Source of the DNA: an uncultured Lachnospiraceae bacterium
Lineage (GTDB): Bacteria > Bacillota > Clostridia > Lachnospirales > Lachnospiraceae
Assembly (NCBI GenBank): GCA_900546325.1
Contig: URCR01000013.1
Coordinates: 1-61,126 of the forward strand
Length of the DNA stretch: 61,126 bases
Direction: 5' to 3'
A program made the position numbers and the translations under genes. This document shows, piece by piece, positions 49,666-59,103 of this stretch (position 1 is the stretch's first letter; each line of letters opens with the position of its first letter). Below the pieces are notes generated by a model that was not told the DNA's origin, did no database searches, and saw only the letters and a list, made by a program, of their open reading frames with translations.

Positions 49666-49911
49666 ATGGCAGTAAAAATCAGATTAAAAAGAATGGGACA
49701 GAAGAAAGCACCATTTTATAGAATCGTTGTAGCAGATGCAAGATCTCCAAGAGACGGAAGATTTATCGAGGAAATCGGAACATATGATCCGAATCAGGAG
49801 CCAAGCGCTTTCAAAGTAGACGAGGAAGCAGCTAAAAAATGGTTAAACAACGGAGCTCAGCCAACAGAAGTAGTTGGAAAGATTTTCAAAGCAGCTGGAA
49901 TCGAAAAATAA
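49666..49911 (+). CDS. rpsP: 30S ribosomal protein S16, 81 aa
   Basis: MAVKIRLKRMGQKKAPFYRIVVADARSPRDGRFIEEIGTYDP is the universal bS16 start. I chose the ATG at 49666 after GAAGAGGTG. Part of the conserved rpsP-khpA-rimM-trmD-rplS group. Confidence 0.98.
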   Translation: MAVKIRLKRMGQKKAPFYRIVVADARSPRDGRFIEEIGTYDPNQEPSAFKVDEEAAKKWLNNGAQPTEVVGKIFKAAGIEK

Positions 49912-49934
49912 TCTGAGCCGCGGAGGTGCGCGTG

Positions 49935-50165
49935 ATGAAAGAATTAGTCGAAGTAATTGCGAAAGCATTAGTAGATGATCCGAGCGGTGTTGTAGTTACA
50001 GAGAAGACAGAGGGAAAGACAACTGTGATCGAGTTACATGTTTCTGATGCAGATATGGGAAAAGTAATTGGAAAGCAGGGAAGAATTGCAAAGGCGATCC
50101 GTTCTGTTGTAAAGGCAGCAGCTGCGAAGGAAGACAAGAAAGTAGTTGTAGATATCGCTCAGTAG
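49935..50165 (+). CDS. khpA: KH-domain RNA-binding protein KhpA, 76 aa
   Basis: MKELVEVIAKALVDDPSGVVV and the KH core VIGKQGRIAKAIRSVVKAAA (the GxxG loop is GKQG). KhpA works with KhpB in RNA binding and cell-length control. CGGAGGTG precedes the ATG at 49935. Confidence 0.95.
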   Translation: MKELVEVIAKALVDDPSGVVVTEKTEGKTTVIELHVSDADMGKVIGKQGRIAKAIRSVVKAAAAKEDKKVVVDIAQ

Positions 50166-50256
50166 AGCGGTATCTATTTTTTTAAAAGGATTCATTGGAA
50201 GCAGGAAAGGAGCGTCTGCCGGGCAGGTAAAGAAAGCACAGGCAGAGAAAGATCTT

Positions 50257-50763
50257 ATGGAACAACAATTTCAGGTCGGAGTGATCTCGAGCACGCATGG
50301 TGTCAGGGGAGAAGTAAAAGTATTTCCTACCACAGATGATGTGAAGCGCTTCAAGAAGCTGAAGCATGTATTATTAGATATCGGAAAAGAGCAGTTGCCT
50401 TTGGAAGTAGAGCAGGTGAAGTTTTTTAAACAGTTTGCGATCCTGAAGTTCAAAGGAATTGATAATATAAATGATATTGAGAAGTACAAGGGGAAAAGTC
50501 TTCTCGTAGACAGAAAAGATGCAGTGAAATTAAAAAAGGATGAATATTTTATTGCCGATATGATCGGAATGCATGTATTTACAGAGGACGGAGCAGAGTT
50601 CGGAACGCTCCGGGATGTGTTGGAAACCGGGGCAAACGATGTGTATATCATCGACACAACAGATGGAAAAGAAGTGCTTGTGCCGGCAATCAAACAGTGC
50701 ATTCTTGATGTAGATATCGAAGAGCAGAAAATGACCATTCATCTGTTAGAAGGGCTGGTATAG
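50257..50763 (+). CDS. rimM: Ribosome maturation factor RimM, 168 aa
   Basis: FQVGVISSTHGVRGEVKVFPTTDD at the N-terminus and the PRC-barrel end (YFIADMIGMHVFTEDGAEFGTLRDVLETGANDVYII, VLVPAIKQCILDVDI). It helps mature the 30S head near S19. The start lacks a strong ribosome site. trmD follows after 3 bases. Confidence 0.95.
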   Translation: MEQQFQVGVISSTHGVRGEVKVFPTTDDVKRFKKLKHVLLDIGKEQLPLEVEQVKFFKQFAILKFKGIDNINDIEKYKGKSLLVDRKDAVKLKKDEYFIADMIGMHVFTEDGAEFGTLRDVLETGANDVYIIDTTDGKEVLVPAIKQCILDVDIEEQKMTIHLLEGLV

Positions 50764-50766
50764 ACG

Positions 50767-51525
50767 ATGCATTTTCATATACTGACATTATTCCCGGAGA
50801 TGGTCTTAAACGGACTTGGGACAAGTATCACAGGAAGAGCAATGGCAAATCATCTGCTTTCTGTGGAGGCGGTCAATATCCGGGATTATGCGAATAATAA
50901 ACACAATCGGGTGGATGATTATCCATATGGGGGCGGAGCAGGCATGCTGATGCAGGCAGAGCCGGTGTACGGCGCATACCGCGCAGTGGAAGATCACATT
51001 CAGGAACGCACCGGAAAAGAAGGGCGTACACGTGTTGTCTATCTCTCGCCGCAGGGCGGAACATTTTCCCAGAGCATGGCGGAGGAGTTTGCAAAGGAAG
51101 AGGATCTGATTCTTTTGTGCGGTCATTATGAAGGGATTGACGAGCGGGTATTGGAAGAGATCGTGACAGACTATGTCTCCATCGGAGACTACGTACTGAC
51201 CGGGGGAGAGCTTCCGGCGATGGTGATCGTCGATGCGGTATCCCGTCTGATCCCGGGAGTTCTGCACAATGATACTTCCGCGGAATTTGAAAGCTTTCAG
51301 GATAATCTGTTAGAATATCCGCACTATACAAGACCGGAAATCTGGCATGATAAACAGGTGCCGCCGATCCTTCTCTCCGGTCACCATGCCAACGTGGAAA
51401 AGTGGAGAAGAGAGCAGTCGATCCTGCGGACGTGGCAGCGGAGACCGGATCTTCTGGACAAGGCAGAACTTACAGAAAAAGAGAAAAAAAACTTGCAAAA
51501 TATGATAGAGCATGATAAAATGTAA
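50767..51525 (+). CDS. trmD: tRNA (guanine-N1)-methyltransferase TrmD, 252 aa
   Basis: SPOUT methyltransferase with MHFHILTLFPEMVLN, the deep-knot motifs LLCGHYEGIDERVLEEIVTDYVSIGDYVLTGGELPAMVIVDAV, and YTRPEIWHDKQVPPILLSGHHANVEKWRREQS. Makes m1G37 in tRNAs and prevents frameshifts. Confidence 0.98.
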   Translation: MHFHILTLFPEMVLNGLGTSITGRAMANHLLSVEAVNIRDYANNKHNRVDDYPYGGGAGMLMQAEPVYGAYRAVEDHIQERTGKEGRTRVVYLSPQGGTFSQSMAEEFAKEEDLILLCGHYEGIDERVLEEIVTDYVSIGDYVLTGGELPAMVIVDAVSRLIPGVLHNDTSAEFESFQDNLLEYPHYTRPEIWHDKQVPPILLSGHHANVEKWRREQSILRTWQRRPDLLDKAELTEKEKKNLQNMIEHDKM

Positions 51526-51604
51526 CGTGTTGTGAAGTAAAGAGATGGTCCTCTGATACAGATCGTGTATTAGGAACGTCCAAATAATAAGGAGGTCACA
51601 CAAG

Positions 51605-51952
51605 ATGAACGATATCATTAAGAAAATTGAAGCTGAGCAGTTAAAGGCAGAAGTACCTGAATTTAACGTAGGTGATACTGTAAAAGTATACGCAAAAATT
51701 AAAGAAGGTAACCGTGAAAGAATCCAGGTTTTTGAAGGAACAGTTCTGAAGAAACAGGGTGGAAGCACAAGAGCAACATTCACAGTTAGAAAGAACTCTA
51801 ACGGAATCGGTGTTGAGAAGACTTGGCCATTACACTCACCAAACGTTGAGAGAGTAGAAGTTGTTCGCAGAGGTAAAGTAAGAAGAGCGAAACTGAACTA
51901 CTTAAGAGACCGCGTTGGTAAGAAAGCGAAAGTAAAAGAATTAGTAAAATAA
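51605..51952 (+). CDS. rplS: 50S ribosomal protein L19, 115 aa
   Basis: Typical bL19: FNVGDTVKVYAKIKEGNRERIQVFEGTVLKKQGGSTRATFTVRKNSNGIGVEKTWPLHSP. TAAGGAGG precedes the ATG. The 79-base gap before it shows no clear regulatory structure. Confidence 0.98.
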   Translation: MNDIIKKIEAEQLKAEVPEFNVGDTVKVYAKIKEGNRERIQVFEGTVLKKQGGSTRATFTVRKNSNGIGVEKTWPLHSPNVERVEVVRRGKVRRAKLNYLRDRVGKKAKVKELVK

Positions 51953-51962
51953 TAACAAGAGG

Positions 51963-52000
51963 AAGGGACAAAGTACGGAATGTATATTGTCCCTTTTGTT
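51963..52000 (+). terminator. Terminator after rplS
   Basis: AAGGGACAA / TTGTCCCTT with a 15-base loop, then TTGTTCT. Confidence 0.7.
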
Positions 52001-52033
52001 CTATTATCAGGGAAGACAGGCACAGAGGTGTGA

Positions 52034-52609
52034 ATGAAAAGACACAGAGTTAGAAACAGCAGGAGAAGAGAATATATAAAGAAAATCCAAAATGGAATGA
52101 TATGGGGACTGCAGATTTCCATTGTATGTATTATCGCTTTTGTGGTGGTATGGTTCTGGGGACAGAGGGTAAGCAATATCGGCGATTCGATGAACCCGGT
52201 TCTGTACAACGGAGATATTGTTCTGGTCAACCGTATCATCTATGATGCCAGTACCCCGAAGCGGAATGATATTATTGTGTTTCGCCCGAATGGGAATGAG
52301 AATGCCCATACTTCCATCAAACGGATCATCGGATTGCCGGGGGAGACGATTCAGCTAAAGGACAATGCCGTCTATATCAACGGCAAGAAATTAAAAGAAG
52401 ATTTTGAGACGACAGAGATCAAAGAAGCCGGCATTGCGGAAGAAGAGCTGGTGCTCGGAGGCGATGAGTATTTTGTGCTCGGAGACAACCGGGCGGCGAG
52501 CGAGGACAGCAGAGAGGCGGATATCGGGACAGTGAAGCGCTCTGAGATAGAAGGAAAGGCATGGTTTGTCATGCTGCCGGCACAGCATTTTGGATGGATA
52601 AAAAACTGA
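52034..52609 (+). CDS. lepB: Type I signal peptidase, copy 1, 191 aa
   Basis: Membrane segment at about residues 25-45, catalytic Ser in IGDSMNPVLYNGDIVLVNR and Lys in SIKRIIGLPGETI, and GDEYFVLGDNRAASEDSRE near the end. S26 family enzyme that removes signal peptides outside the membrane. A second copy follows two genes later. Confidence 0.93.
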   Translation: MKRHRVRNSRRREYIKKIQNGMIWGLQISIVCIIAFVVVWFWGQRVSNIGDSMNPVLYNGDIVLVNRIIYDASTPKRNDIIVFRPNGNENAHTSIKRIIGLPGETIQLKDNAVYINGKKLKEDFETTEIKEAGIAEEELVLGGDEYFVLGDNRAASEDSREADIGTVKRSEIEGKAWFVMLPAQHFGWIKN

Positions 52610-52631
52610 TAGAAAGACAGAGGTAAAAGAT

Positions 52632-53483
52632 ATGCATTTTCAATGGTATCCAGGTCATATGACGAAAGCAAAGCGTATGATGCAGGAAAATATAAAATTG
52701 ATCGATCTTGTGATCGAACTGGTCGATGCAAGAATTCCGGTAAGCAGCCGGAATCCGGATATTGATGAAATCGGGAAGAACAAGGCAAGGCTGATTCTCT
52801 TAAATAAGTCAGATCTTGCAGAGGAAAAACAGAATGACGCCTGGGCAGAATACTTTAAAGGGAAAGGGTTTTCTGTCGTGAAGGTGAATTCAAAAAAAGG
52901 TGGCGGGATCAAGTCGATCCAGGGCGTGATCCAGGAGGCATGTAAGGAGAAGATTGAACGCGACAGGAAGCGCGGTATTTTAAATCGCCCGGTGCGGGCG
53001 ATGGTTGTCGGCATTCCGAATGTCGGAAAGTCGACCTTTATCAATGCACTCGCAGGAAAAGCATGTGCCAAGACCGGGAATAAGCCGGGAGTCACAAAGG
53101 GTAAGCAGTGGATCCGCCTTAATAAAAATGTAGAACTTCTCGATACACCGGGAATTCTCTGGCCGAAATTTGAGGACCAGACGGTGGGACTTCGACTCGC
53201 GTTTATCGGTTCGATCAAGGATGAGATTTTAAACACAGAAGAACTTGCGATGGAGATGGTCTCCTTTCTGACAGAGAAATATCCGGGCGTTCTGGAAGAA
53301 AAGTACAGCATTGAGATCAGCGAAGATGCCTATGAGTGTCTGAGGAGAATCGCAGAGAGCAGACATTGTCTTGTGAAGGGAAATGAACTTGACACAAACA
53401 AGGCTGCAATCCTGCTGATCGATGATTTTCGAAGTGGAAAGCTTGGAAGGATTACACTGGAATTTCCAGAAGACTACGAGTAG
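52632..53483 (+). CDS. rbgA: Ribosome biogenesis GTPase RbgA (YlqF), 283 aa
   Basis: Circularly permuted GTPase: G4 NKSDLAE comes before G1 GIPNVGKSTF and G3 DTPGILWP. N-terminal MHFQWYPGHMTKAKRMM is diagnostic. It acts late in 50S assembly. AGAGGTAAAAG precedes the ATG. Confidence 0.97.
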   Translation: MHFQWYPGHMTKAKRMMQENIKLIDLVIELVDARIPVSSRNPDIDEIGKNKARLILLNKSDLAEEKQNDAWAEYFKGKGFSVVKVNSKKGGGIKSIQGVIQEACKEKIERDRKRGILNRPVRAMVVGIPNVGKSTFINALAGKACAKTGNKPGVTKGKQWIRLNKNVELLDTPGILWPKFEDQTVGLRLAFIGSIKDEILNTEELAMEMVSFLTEKYPGVLEEKYSIEISEDAYECLRRIAESRHCLVKGNELDTNKAAILLIDDFRSGKLGRITLEFPEDYE

Positions 53484-53513
53484 GAAAAACGGCGGGAAAG
53501 AAGGCGGTAAGAA

Positions 53514-54083
53514 ATGAAAAGTGATGAAGAAAAGTATTTAGCAGAAGAAAAAAGTATTTTCAGGGAACTTCTCGGCTGGCTGGTATATATACTGATTATC
53601 GTTGGTCTGACATACCTTGTGATTACCTTTGTTGGACAGCGTACACGTGTCACCGGCTCCTCGATGGAAACGACCCTGAGTGATGGTGACAACCTGATTG
53701 TCGATAAAATCTCTTACCGGTTCCGGGATCCGGAGCGGTATGACATTATTGTCTTTCCGTATCAGTATCAGGAAAATACATATTACATTAAGCGGATCAT
53801 CGGATTACCGGGGGAAACCGTGCAGATCATCAATGGAGAAGTGTATATTGACGGAGAAATCCTCGGTGAGGACTATGGAACAGAAGTGATGCAGGATGCA
53901 GGGATTGCAGAAGTTCCGGTGACACTTGGAGAAGATGAATATTTTGTGCTCGGAGATAACCGGAACCACAGCATGGACAGCAGAGATTCCAGAGTTGGTG
54001 TCTTAAAGAGAGAAGATCTTGTCGGAAGAGCGTGGGTGCGGATCTGGCCGCTTTCAGAGTTTGGAGTGATTAAGCATGAGTAA
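53514..54083 (+). CDS. lepB: Type I signal peptidase, copy 2, 189 aa
   Basis: Same domain order as copy 1: membrane helix (about 23-43), Ser in GSSMETTLSDGDNLIV, Lys in YYIKRIIGLPGETVQII and EDEYFVLGDNRNHSMDSRDSRVG. The two copies differ over much of their length, so they may prefer different substrates. The end overlaps rnhB by 8 bases. Confidence 0.95.
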   Translation: MKSDEEKYLAEEKSIFRELLGWLVYILIIVGLTYLVITFVGQRTRVTGSSMETTLSDGDNLIVDKISYRFRDPERYDIIVFPYQYQENTYYIKRIIGLPGETVQIINGEVYIDGEILGEDYGTEVMQDAGIAEVPVTLGEDEYFVLGDNRNHSMDSRDSRVGVLKREDLVGRAWVRIWPLSEFGVIKHE

Positions 54084-54840
54084 GAGTATTCGGGAAATAC
54101 AGCAGGAGTTCTTGCAGGCAGATGACTGCGAAAGAAAGAGGCTGTATGAGCAGTATGCAGACGATCCAAGGGCAGGTGTAACTGCTCTGATCGCAAAATA
54201 CAAGAAACAGGAAGAAAAGCTTGCAGCGGAGATCGCTCGTATTGAGGCGATGAAATCTTATGAGAACAACTATCGAGATGCAGCATTTGTCTGTGGAATC
54301 GATGAGGTTGGCAGAGGTCCGCTTGCAGGTCCGGTCGTGGCGGGGGCGGTGATTCTTCCAAAAGACAGCCGGATTCTGTATCTCAATGATTCCAAGAAGT
54401 TGACAGAGAAACGCAGAGAAGAGCTTTATGAAGTAATTATGAGGGAAGCGGTATCTGTTGGAATCGGGATCGTAAGTCCTGCGCGGATCGATGAGATCAA
54501 TATTCTTCAGGCAACTTATGAGGCGATGCGGGAGGCTGTCGGAAACCTCTCTGTGGAACCGCAAGTCCTTCTAAATGACGCGGTTACCATTCCGATGATT
54601 CCCCCTCATATCGTTCAGGTGCCGATTATCAAAGGAGATGCGAAAAGTGTGTCGATCGCAGCGGCAAGTATTGTGGCGAAGGTGACAAGAGACCGGCTGA
54701 TGACAGAATATGAGGAAGTACTTCCGGGATACGGATTTGCGTCCAACAAGGGATATGGCTCGGCAGAACATATTGCGGCATTGAAAAAATACGGACCGAC
54801 ACCAATCCACCGCCGCAGATTCATCCACAATTTTATCTAA
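54076..54840 (+). CDS. rnhB: Ribonuclease HII, 254 aa
   Basis: Catalytic core CGIDEVGRGPLAGPVVAGAVIL and YLNDSKKLTEKRREELY plus LLNDAVTIP...IIKGDAKSVSIAAASIVAKVTRDR. An extra helical N-terminal region of about 70 residues is normal for Firmicute RnhB. Removes RNA from DNA hybrids and single ribonucleotides. Confidence 0.97.
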   Translation: MSKSIREIQQEFLQADDCERKRLYEQYADDPRAGVTALIAKYKKQEEKLAAEIARIEAMKSYENNYRDAAFVCGIDEVGRGPLAGPVVAGAVILPKDSRILYLNDSKKLTEKRREELYEVIMREAVSVGIGIVSPARIDEINILQATYEAMREAVGNLSVEPQVLLNDAVTIPMIPPHIVQVPIIKGDAKSVSIAAASIVAKVTRDRLMTEYEEVLPGYGFASNKGYGSAEHIAALKKYGPTPIHRRRFIHNFI

Positions 54841-54858
54841 AAGAGAGGAAGCAGTGTT

Positions 54859-55200
54859 ATGGAAAACAGACGGCAGATCGGCAGCAGTTACGAGAAAATG
54901 GCGGCAGAGTATCTGGTGGCATGCGGATTTCAGATCCTTTCCTGCAATTATCGATGCAGATATGGGGAAATCGACCTGATCGCAAGGGATGGAGAGACGC
55001 TTGTATTCTGTGAAGTCAAGTACCGCTCGGATACGAGAAAAGGAGAACCGTCTGAGGCGGTCGGGAGTAAAAAGCAGCAGACAATCTATAAATGTGCGGC
55101 GGCATACTTGCAGGAGCATGGGATGGGAGATATTCCCTGCCGCTTCGATGTGGTCAGTATTTTAGGGCGGGAGATCCGTCTGATCCGGGATGCATTTTGA
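54859..55200 (+). CDS. yraN: UPF0102/YraN-family endonuclease-like protein, 113 aa
   Basis: Restriction-like fold motif GEIDLIARDGETLVFCEVKYRSD with the Glu-Asp-ExK residues present, and ASYEKMAAEYL-type start. Usually next to rnhB, as here. Function not settled. Confidence 0.93.
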   Translation: MENRRQIGSSYEKMAAEYLVACGFQILSCNYRCRYGEIDLIARDGETLVFCEVKYRSDTRKGEPSEAVGSKKQQTIYKCAAAYLQEHGMGDIPCRFDVVSILGREIRLIRDAF

Positions 55201-55257
55201 GAACGATGGAGATGCTGTATACGGGTATTTGCCGGAAAAGAAAGAGAGGAGAGAACA

Positions 55258-56115
55258 TTGGAGAGCAGTTGGAAGAAGACAGATGAAAGAAACGTATTGG
55301 AAGTAAAAGAAAAAGCGGGCGTGACTTATCTGTCCTACCCGCTTTTAGAATATACGGAGTGTGTGAGGCATGCATTTTCCACAAGACTCGGAGGGGTCAG
55401 TGAAGGTATTTATGCCTCGATGAACTTAAGTTTTTCCCGCGGGGATGATCCTGAGGCTGTGCGGGAGAATTTCCGCCGGATGGCAGAGGTGCTGGAGATT
55501 TCGCCAGAACAGTATGTCTTTTCTGCACAGACGCATACGACAAATGTGCGGGAAGCAACAAAAGACGATGCCGGAAAGGCATGTGTTACGGGATGCCCGG
55601 AAGGATATACAGATGTGGACGGACTTGTGACAAACGAGCCAGGACTCTGCCTTTCTACTTTTTATGCAGACTGCGTGCCGCTTTTTTTCGTGGATCCGGT
55701 AAAAAAAGCGATCGGTCTCAGCCATTCCGGCTGGAGAGGAACGGTCGGAAAGATCGGGAAAGTGACGGTGGAGAAAATGACGGAACTGTACGGGACAGAT
55801 CCAAAGGATGTCGTGGCGGCAGTCGGGCCGTCTATCTGCCAGGACTGCTATGAGGTCAGCGGGGATGTCATTGAGCAGTTTCGAGAAAACTATGATGAGA
55901 AATACTGGGAGAGATTATTTTACATCAAGGGAAACGGAAAATATCAGTTAAATCTCTGGGAGGCAAATCATATTGTTCTGAGAGAGGCGGGAATTCCCGA
56001 AGGACAGATTGCGGTGACAAACATCTGCACCTGCTGTAACAGCAAACTTCTGTTTTCCCACCGGGCATCGCATGGAAAGAGAGGAAATCTCGGGGCATTC
56101 CTTGTATTGAAATAG
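55258..56115 (+). CDS. pgeF: PgeF/YlmD-type laccase-domain protein (peptidoglycan editing factor), 285 aa
   Basis: Multicopper-oxidase-like laccase domain with HAFSTRLGGVSEGIYASMNLSF, QTHTTNV and the ligands in YADCVPLFFVD, SHSGWRGTVGKI and CTCCNSKLLFSHRAS. Homologues act on peptidoglycan intermediates or purine nucleosides. TTG start after GAGAGGAGAGAAC; no better ATG is in frame. Confidence 0.92.
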   Translation: MESSWKKTDERNVLEVKEKAGVTYLSYPLLEYTECVRHAFSTRLGGVSEGIYASMNLSFSRGDDPEAVRENFRRMAEVLEISPEQYVFSAQTHTTNVREATKDDAGKACVTGCPEGYTDVDGLVTNEPGLCLSTFYADCVPLFFVDPVKKAIGLSHSGWRGTVGKIGKVTVEKMTELYGTDPKDVVAAVGPSICQDCYEVSGDVIEQFRENYDEKYWERLFYIKGNGKYQLNLWEANHIVLREAGIPEGQIAVTNICTCCNSKLLFSHRASHGKRGNLGAFLVLK

Positions 56116-56163
56116 CATACAGAAAAAGGATAAAATAAATTCACAGAACAAAGGAGGTTGTCT

Positions 56164-57039
56164 ATGGATATTGAAACAGCAACAGAAAGTGTAGAAGAAG
56201 CGGCAAAAGATGTCAATCGGCTTGTGGAGTATCTGGACTCACAGATCCCAAACATTATCAACTTTGGTTTGAAAGTTGTCCTATCGCTCATATGCTTTTT
56301 TATAGGAAGAAAGATTATTCACTGGATACAGAAACTGGTAAGGGCATCGCTGAACCGGGCAGGCGTGGATAAGGGAGTAGAGCAGTTTGTAGACTCTATG
56401 CTGAAAGCGATTTTGTATTGTATTCTGATCTTCAGCCTTGTGGCAAATTTCGGAGTGGATACGACATCAGTCGCCGCGCTGTTTGCTTCTGCCGGTGTCG
56501 CAATCGGTCTGGCCCTTCAGGGAAGTATTTCCAACTTTGCGGGAGGAGTATTGATCCTGCTTTTAAAGCCATTTGTTGTCGGAGACTATATCATTGAAAA
56601 TGGAACCGGAAATGAAGGAACGGTAAAAGAAATTCAGATTTTCTATACGAAGTTATCGACGGTTGATAACCGGATGATCGTGATACCAAATGGTACATTG
56701 TCCAACAACAGTCTGACCAATGTGACGGCAAAAGACAAGAGGCGGTTGGAAATTAAAGTTGGAATTTCCTATGAATCAGATTTAAGAAAAGCAAAAGAAG
56801 TGATCGAATCACTGCTTCTGGAGGATGAGAGCATTTTAAAGGATGAGGAAATTATCGTGTATGTCGATGAGCTGGCGGAAAGTTCCGTGATCATCGGTTC
56901 AAAATCCTGGGTGAAGACAGATGATTACTGGCCGACCAGATGGAGACTTTTGGAGGAGATCAAACTGACGATGGATGAACAGGGGATCAGCATCCCATAT
57001 CCGCAGATGGATGTCCGTATTCAAAGAGAAAGTCGATAG
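56164..57039 (+). CDS. mscS: Small-conductance mechanosensitive channel MscS, 291 aa
   Basis: Three membrane helices; the pore helix (SVAALFASAGVAIGLALQGSISNFAGGVLILLLKPFVVGD) has the Gly/Ala pattern of MscS, then the vestibule (NRMIVIPNGTLSNNSLTNVTAKDKRR). I use the ATG after AAAGGAGGTTG rather than the TTG six bases before. It releases solutes under hypo-osmotic shock. Confidence 0.95.
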   Translation: MDIETATESVEEAAKDVNRLVEYLDSQIPNIINFGLKVVLSLICFFIGRKIIHWIQKLVRASLNRAGVDKGVEQFVDSMLKAILYCILIFSLVANFGVDTTSVAALFASAGVAIGLALQGSISNFAGGVLILLLKPFVVGDYIIENGTGNEGTVKEIQIFYTKLSTVDNRMIVIPNGTLSNNSLTNVTAKDKRRLEIKVGISYESDLRKAKEVIESLLLEDESILKDEEIIVYVDELAESSVIIGSKSWVKTDDYWPTRWRLLEEIKLTMDEQGISIPYPQMDVRIQRESR

Positions 57040-57074
57040 AAAAGTAGTAAAAAGAAAAATACATCAAATCATCA

Positions 57075-57116
57075 GGCAGGAATGTAAGAGGAGGATCTTT
57101 CATTTCTGCCTTTTTT
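57075..57116 (+). terminator. Terminator after mscS
   Basis: GGCAGGAATG / CATTTCTGCC followed by six T, ending 15 bases before the next gene and partly overlapping its ribosome site. Confidence 0.75.
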
Positions 57117-57131
57117 AAGGAGGAGAGCGGA

Positions 57132-58979
57132 GTGTCAGAACATATCGGAGAAATGATCATGATGCTGCGGGAGGAGAAAGGATATACACAGGGGCAGCTG
57201 TGTAAAAAGATCTGTTCGGTGGCAGAACTGGCAAATATTGAACGGGGACAGAGGGAGCCGGGACATTTTCTCTTGGATCGTCTGTTTGAGCGGTTGGGGA
57301 AGGCGACAGACCGTCTGGAATATGTACTTTCAAAGGAAATCTACCAGCTTTATGAGTTACAGTTTCAGATTCAGCGGGAAATTTTATATGGAAGATTTGC
57401 GGATGCAGGACGACTGCTTGAGAAGTACGCATCGCAGAAGACGACATATTCTTCGCTGCACCGGCAGTTTCTTGCAAAGGCGCGGGCGCAGATTGCATGG
57501 CGGAAAGGGGAGACGAAAGAGAAGGTGCTGGCATATCTTGAGGAGGCGATCAGTCAGACAATGGATCGGGATCCCATACTTGGCGAACAGGCAGCGCTGA
57601 GTGGGGAAGAACTAAAACTGCTTCTGTTTCGCTGGGAAGTCAGTCAGGGGACAGAGACAGAGCGCGGATACAAAGAACTTTGGAAGTTGACTGAATGTGT
57701 GGAGCGGGTATGTTCCGATGAGGAAGAACTGGCAAAAGTATATCCGTATGCGATATTGCTTTTCGGAACATACGCAAGAAAAGAAGGAAGTGTGGGAAAC
57801 GGCACACTGCTTGCCATGACAGAGAAGGCATTTGAACTGTTAAGAGAGTCCGGGCAGATTTTGTTTGTGCCGGAAATCTTAAAACAGTATGTGGAGCTGC
57901 TGAAAGACAGTGAGGACAAAACAGAATCTGCCCGGATCACAGAACTGACGCAGATGCGGGAAACGCTACTTGCCGTGGAGAAGGAGTTTGGTGTTGATTT
58001 TGAAAAATTTCCGATGTTTTCTTATCTGAACCGGGTGTTTGAACTGGACTATGATGTGATCCGGCGCAGTCGCATGGCAAGTCATCTGTCGCAGGAACGG
58101 TTGTGTGAGGATATCTGCACGCAGGAGACACTCTCCCGGATCGAAAGCGCAAAGCGGGCGCCAAGCAGCAGAAATATGCGGCTGTTGTTAAAGAAAATGA
58201 AGCGGGACAGAGAACGGGTCGGAATGAATCTTGTGACGGAAAAATATGAGTTGTTGGCATTGGAGAAGAAAATAGCAACAGCAGAGTATCGAAAAGAATT
58301 TGAAAAGGTTAAAGGGATTCAAAAAGAAATCCGTAAACATTTGGATTTATCTATTATTTCCAATCAGCAATATTTGTTAGTTGGGCAAGTTAAACAAGAA
58401 TTGAGAAATGATCTGTATCCGAAAGAGAAGGGGATTCAAAACCTTTATGAGATTTTAGAGATGACGTTAGAACAAAATGATAAAAATATTTATGAATATC
58501 CTTTGACCGATAGAGAGAGTAACATTTTAAATCTAATTGCCATACAGTATTGCGAGATAGGAGAAAAAGAGAAAGGAATTGAGATATGGCAAAAGATTTT
58601 GAAAAACTATGAGGAAAAAGCGATAGACAGACTATTTTTTATGCGAAGATGGGAATTGATTTCCAGCAACTTGTGCGGAAGAATGCAAGAGGAAGGCTAT
58701 GTAGAAGAAACGATCAATCTTTGTAAGAAAATTTTGAAGTATACGCTTCAAGCCGGAAGAGGAAAAATACTTGGAAGACCGCTGATCATCATTGCATGCA
58801 TATTGCTGGAAAATAGTTTTGAAGAAAAAAGAGAGGAGTGTCTTTCTAAATTTTATCAGGGACTAAATTTATACAGATTAACAAAACAAATACATCGATA
58901 TCAGTGTGTGAGAGAATATTTACAAGAAAAAGGTGTTTTATTAGATATGTCAGGAGATGGATACACTCAAGGATTGTAA
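57132..58979 (+). CDS. Tandem HTH / TPR regulator, mosaic, 615 aa
   Basis: GTG start after AAGGAGGAGAGCGGA. Residues 3-60 are an XRE-type HTH (MLREEKGYTQGQLCKKICSVAELANIERGQREPGHFLLDRL) and a second HTH-like unit lies near 312-362 (RRSRMASHLSQERLCEDICTQETLSRIESAKRAPSSRNMRLL). TPR-like helices fill the rest. This is the plan of Rgg/PlcR-type peptide-sensing regulators, but doubled. Base composition drops sharply after about 58,250, so the C-terminal third appears to come from another source. Confidence 0.7.
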   Translation: MSEHIGEMIMMLREEKGYTQGQLCKKICSVAELANIERGQREPGHFLLDRLFERLGKATDRLEYVLSKEIYQLYELQFQIQREILYGRFADAGRLLEKYASQKTTYSSLHRQFLAKARAQIAWRKGETKEKVLAYLEEAISQTMDRDPILGEQAALSGEELKLLLFRWEVSQGTETERGYKELWKLTECVERVCSDEEELAKVYPYAILLFGTYARKEGSVGNGTLLAMTEKAFELLRESGQILFVPEILKQYVELLKDSEDKTESARITELTQMRETLLAVEKEFGVDFEKFPMFSYLNRVFELDYDVIRRSRMASHLSQERLCEDICTQETLSRIESAKRAPSSRNMRLLLKKMKRDRERVGMNLVTEKYELLALEKKIATAEYRKEFEKVKGIQKEIRKHLDLSIISNQQYLLVGQVKQELRNDLYPKEKGIQNLYEILEMTLEQNDKNIYEYPLTDRESNILNLIAIQYCEIGEKEKGIEIWQKILKNYEEKAIDRLFFMRRWELISSNLCGRMQEEGYVEETINLCKKILKYTLQAGRGKILGRPLIIIACILLENSFEEKREECLSKFYQGLNLYRLTKQIHRYQCVREYLQEKGVLLDMSGDGYTQGL

Positions 58980-59005
58980 GAGTATATATTTCAAAAACGT
59001 CATAA

Positions 59006-59021
59006 ACTTTTTGCAAAAAGT
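59006..59021. promoter_or_regulatory. 16-bp perfect palindrome
   Basis: ACTTTTTGCAAAAAGT in the gap after the regulator gene, 83 bases before the transporter remnant. Possible operator for the regulator, or a weak terminator. Confidence 0.4.
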
Positions 59022-59103
59022 GTAGTAGAATGTGAATAGTTTCGCAATCGAATATCGACAATCAAATATTTTACGCATGAAGAGATAAAGGGGGAATAAG
59101 AGC

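Noticed and set aside
52034..54083. The two signal peptidase genes as an unusual duplication
   Set aside because: Several lepB paralogues in this ribosomal neighbourhood are common in Firmicutes, so this is ordinary.
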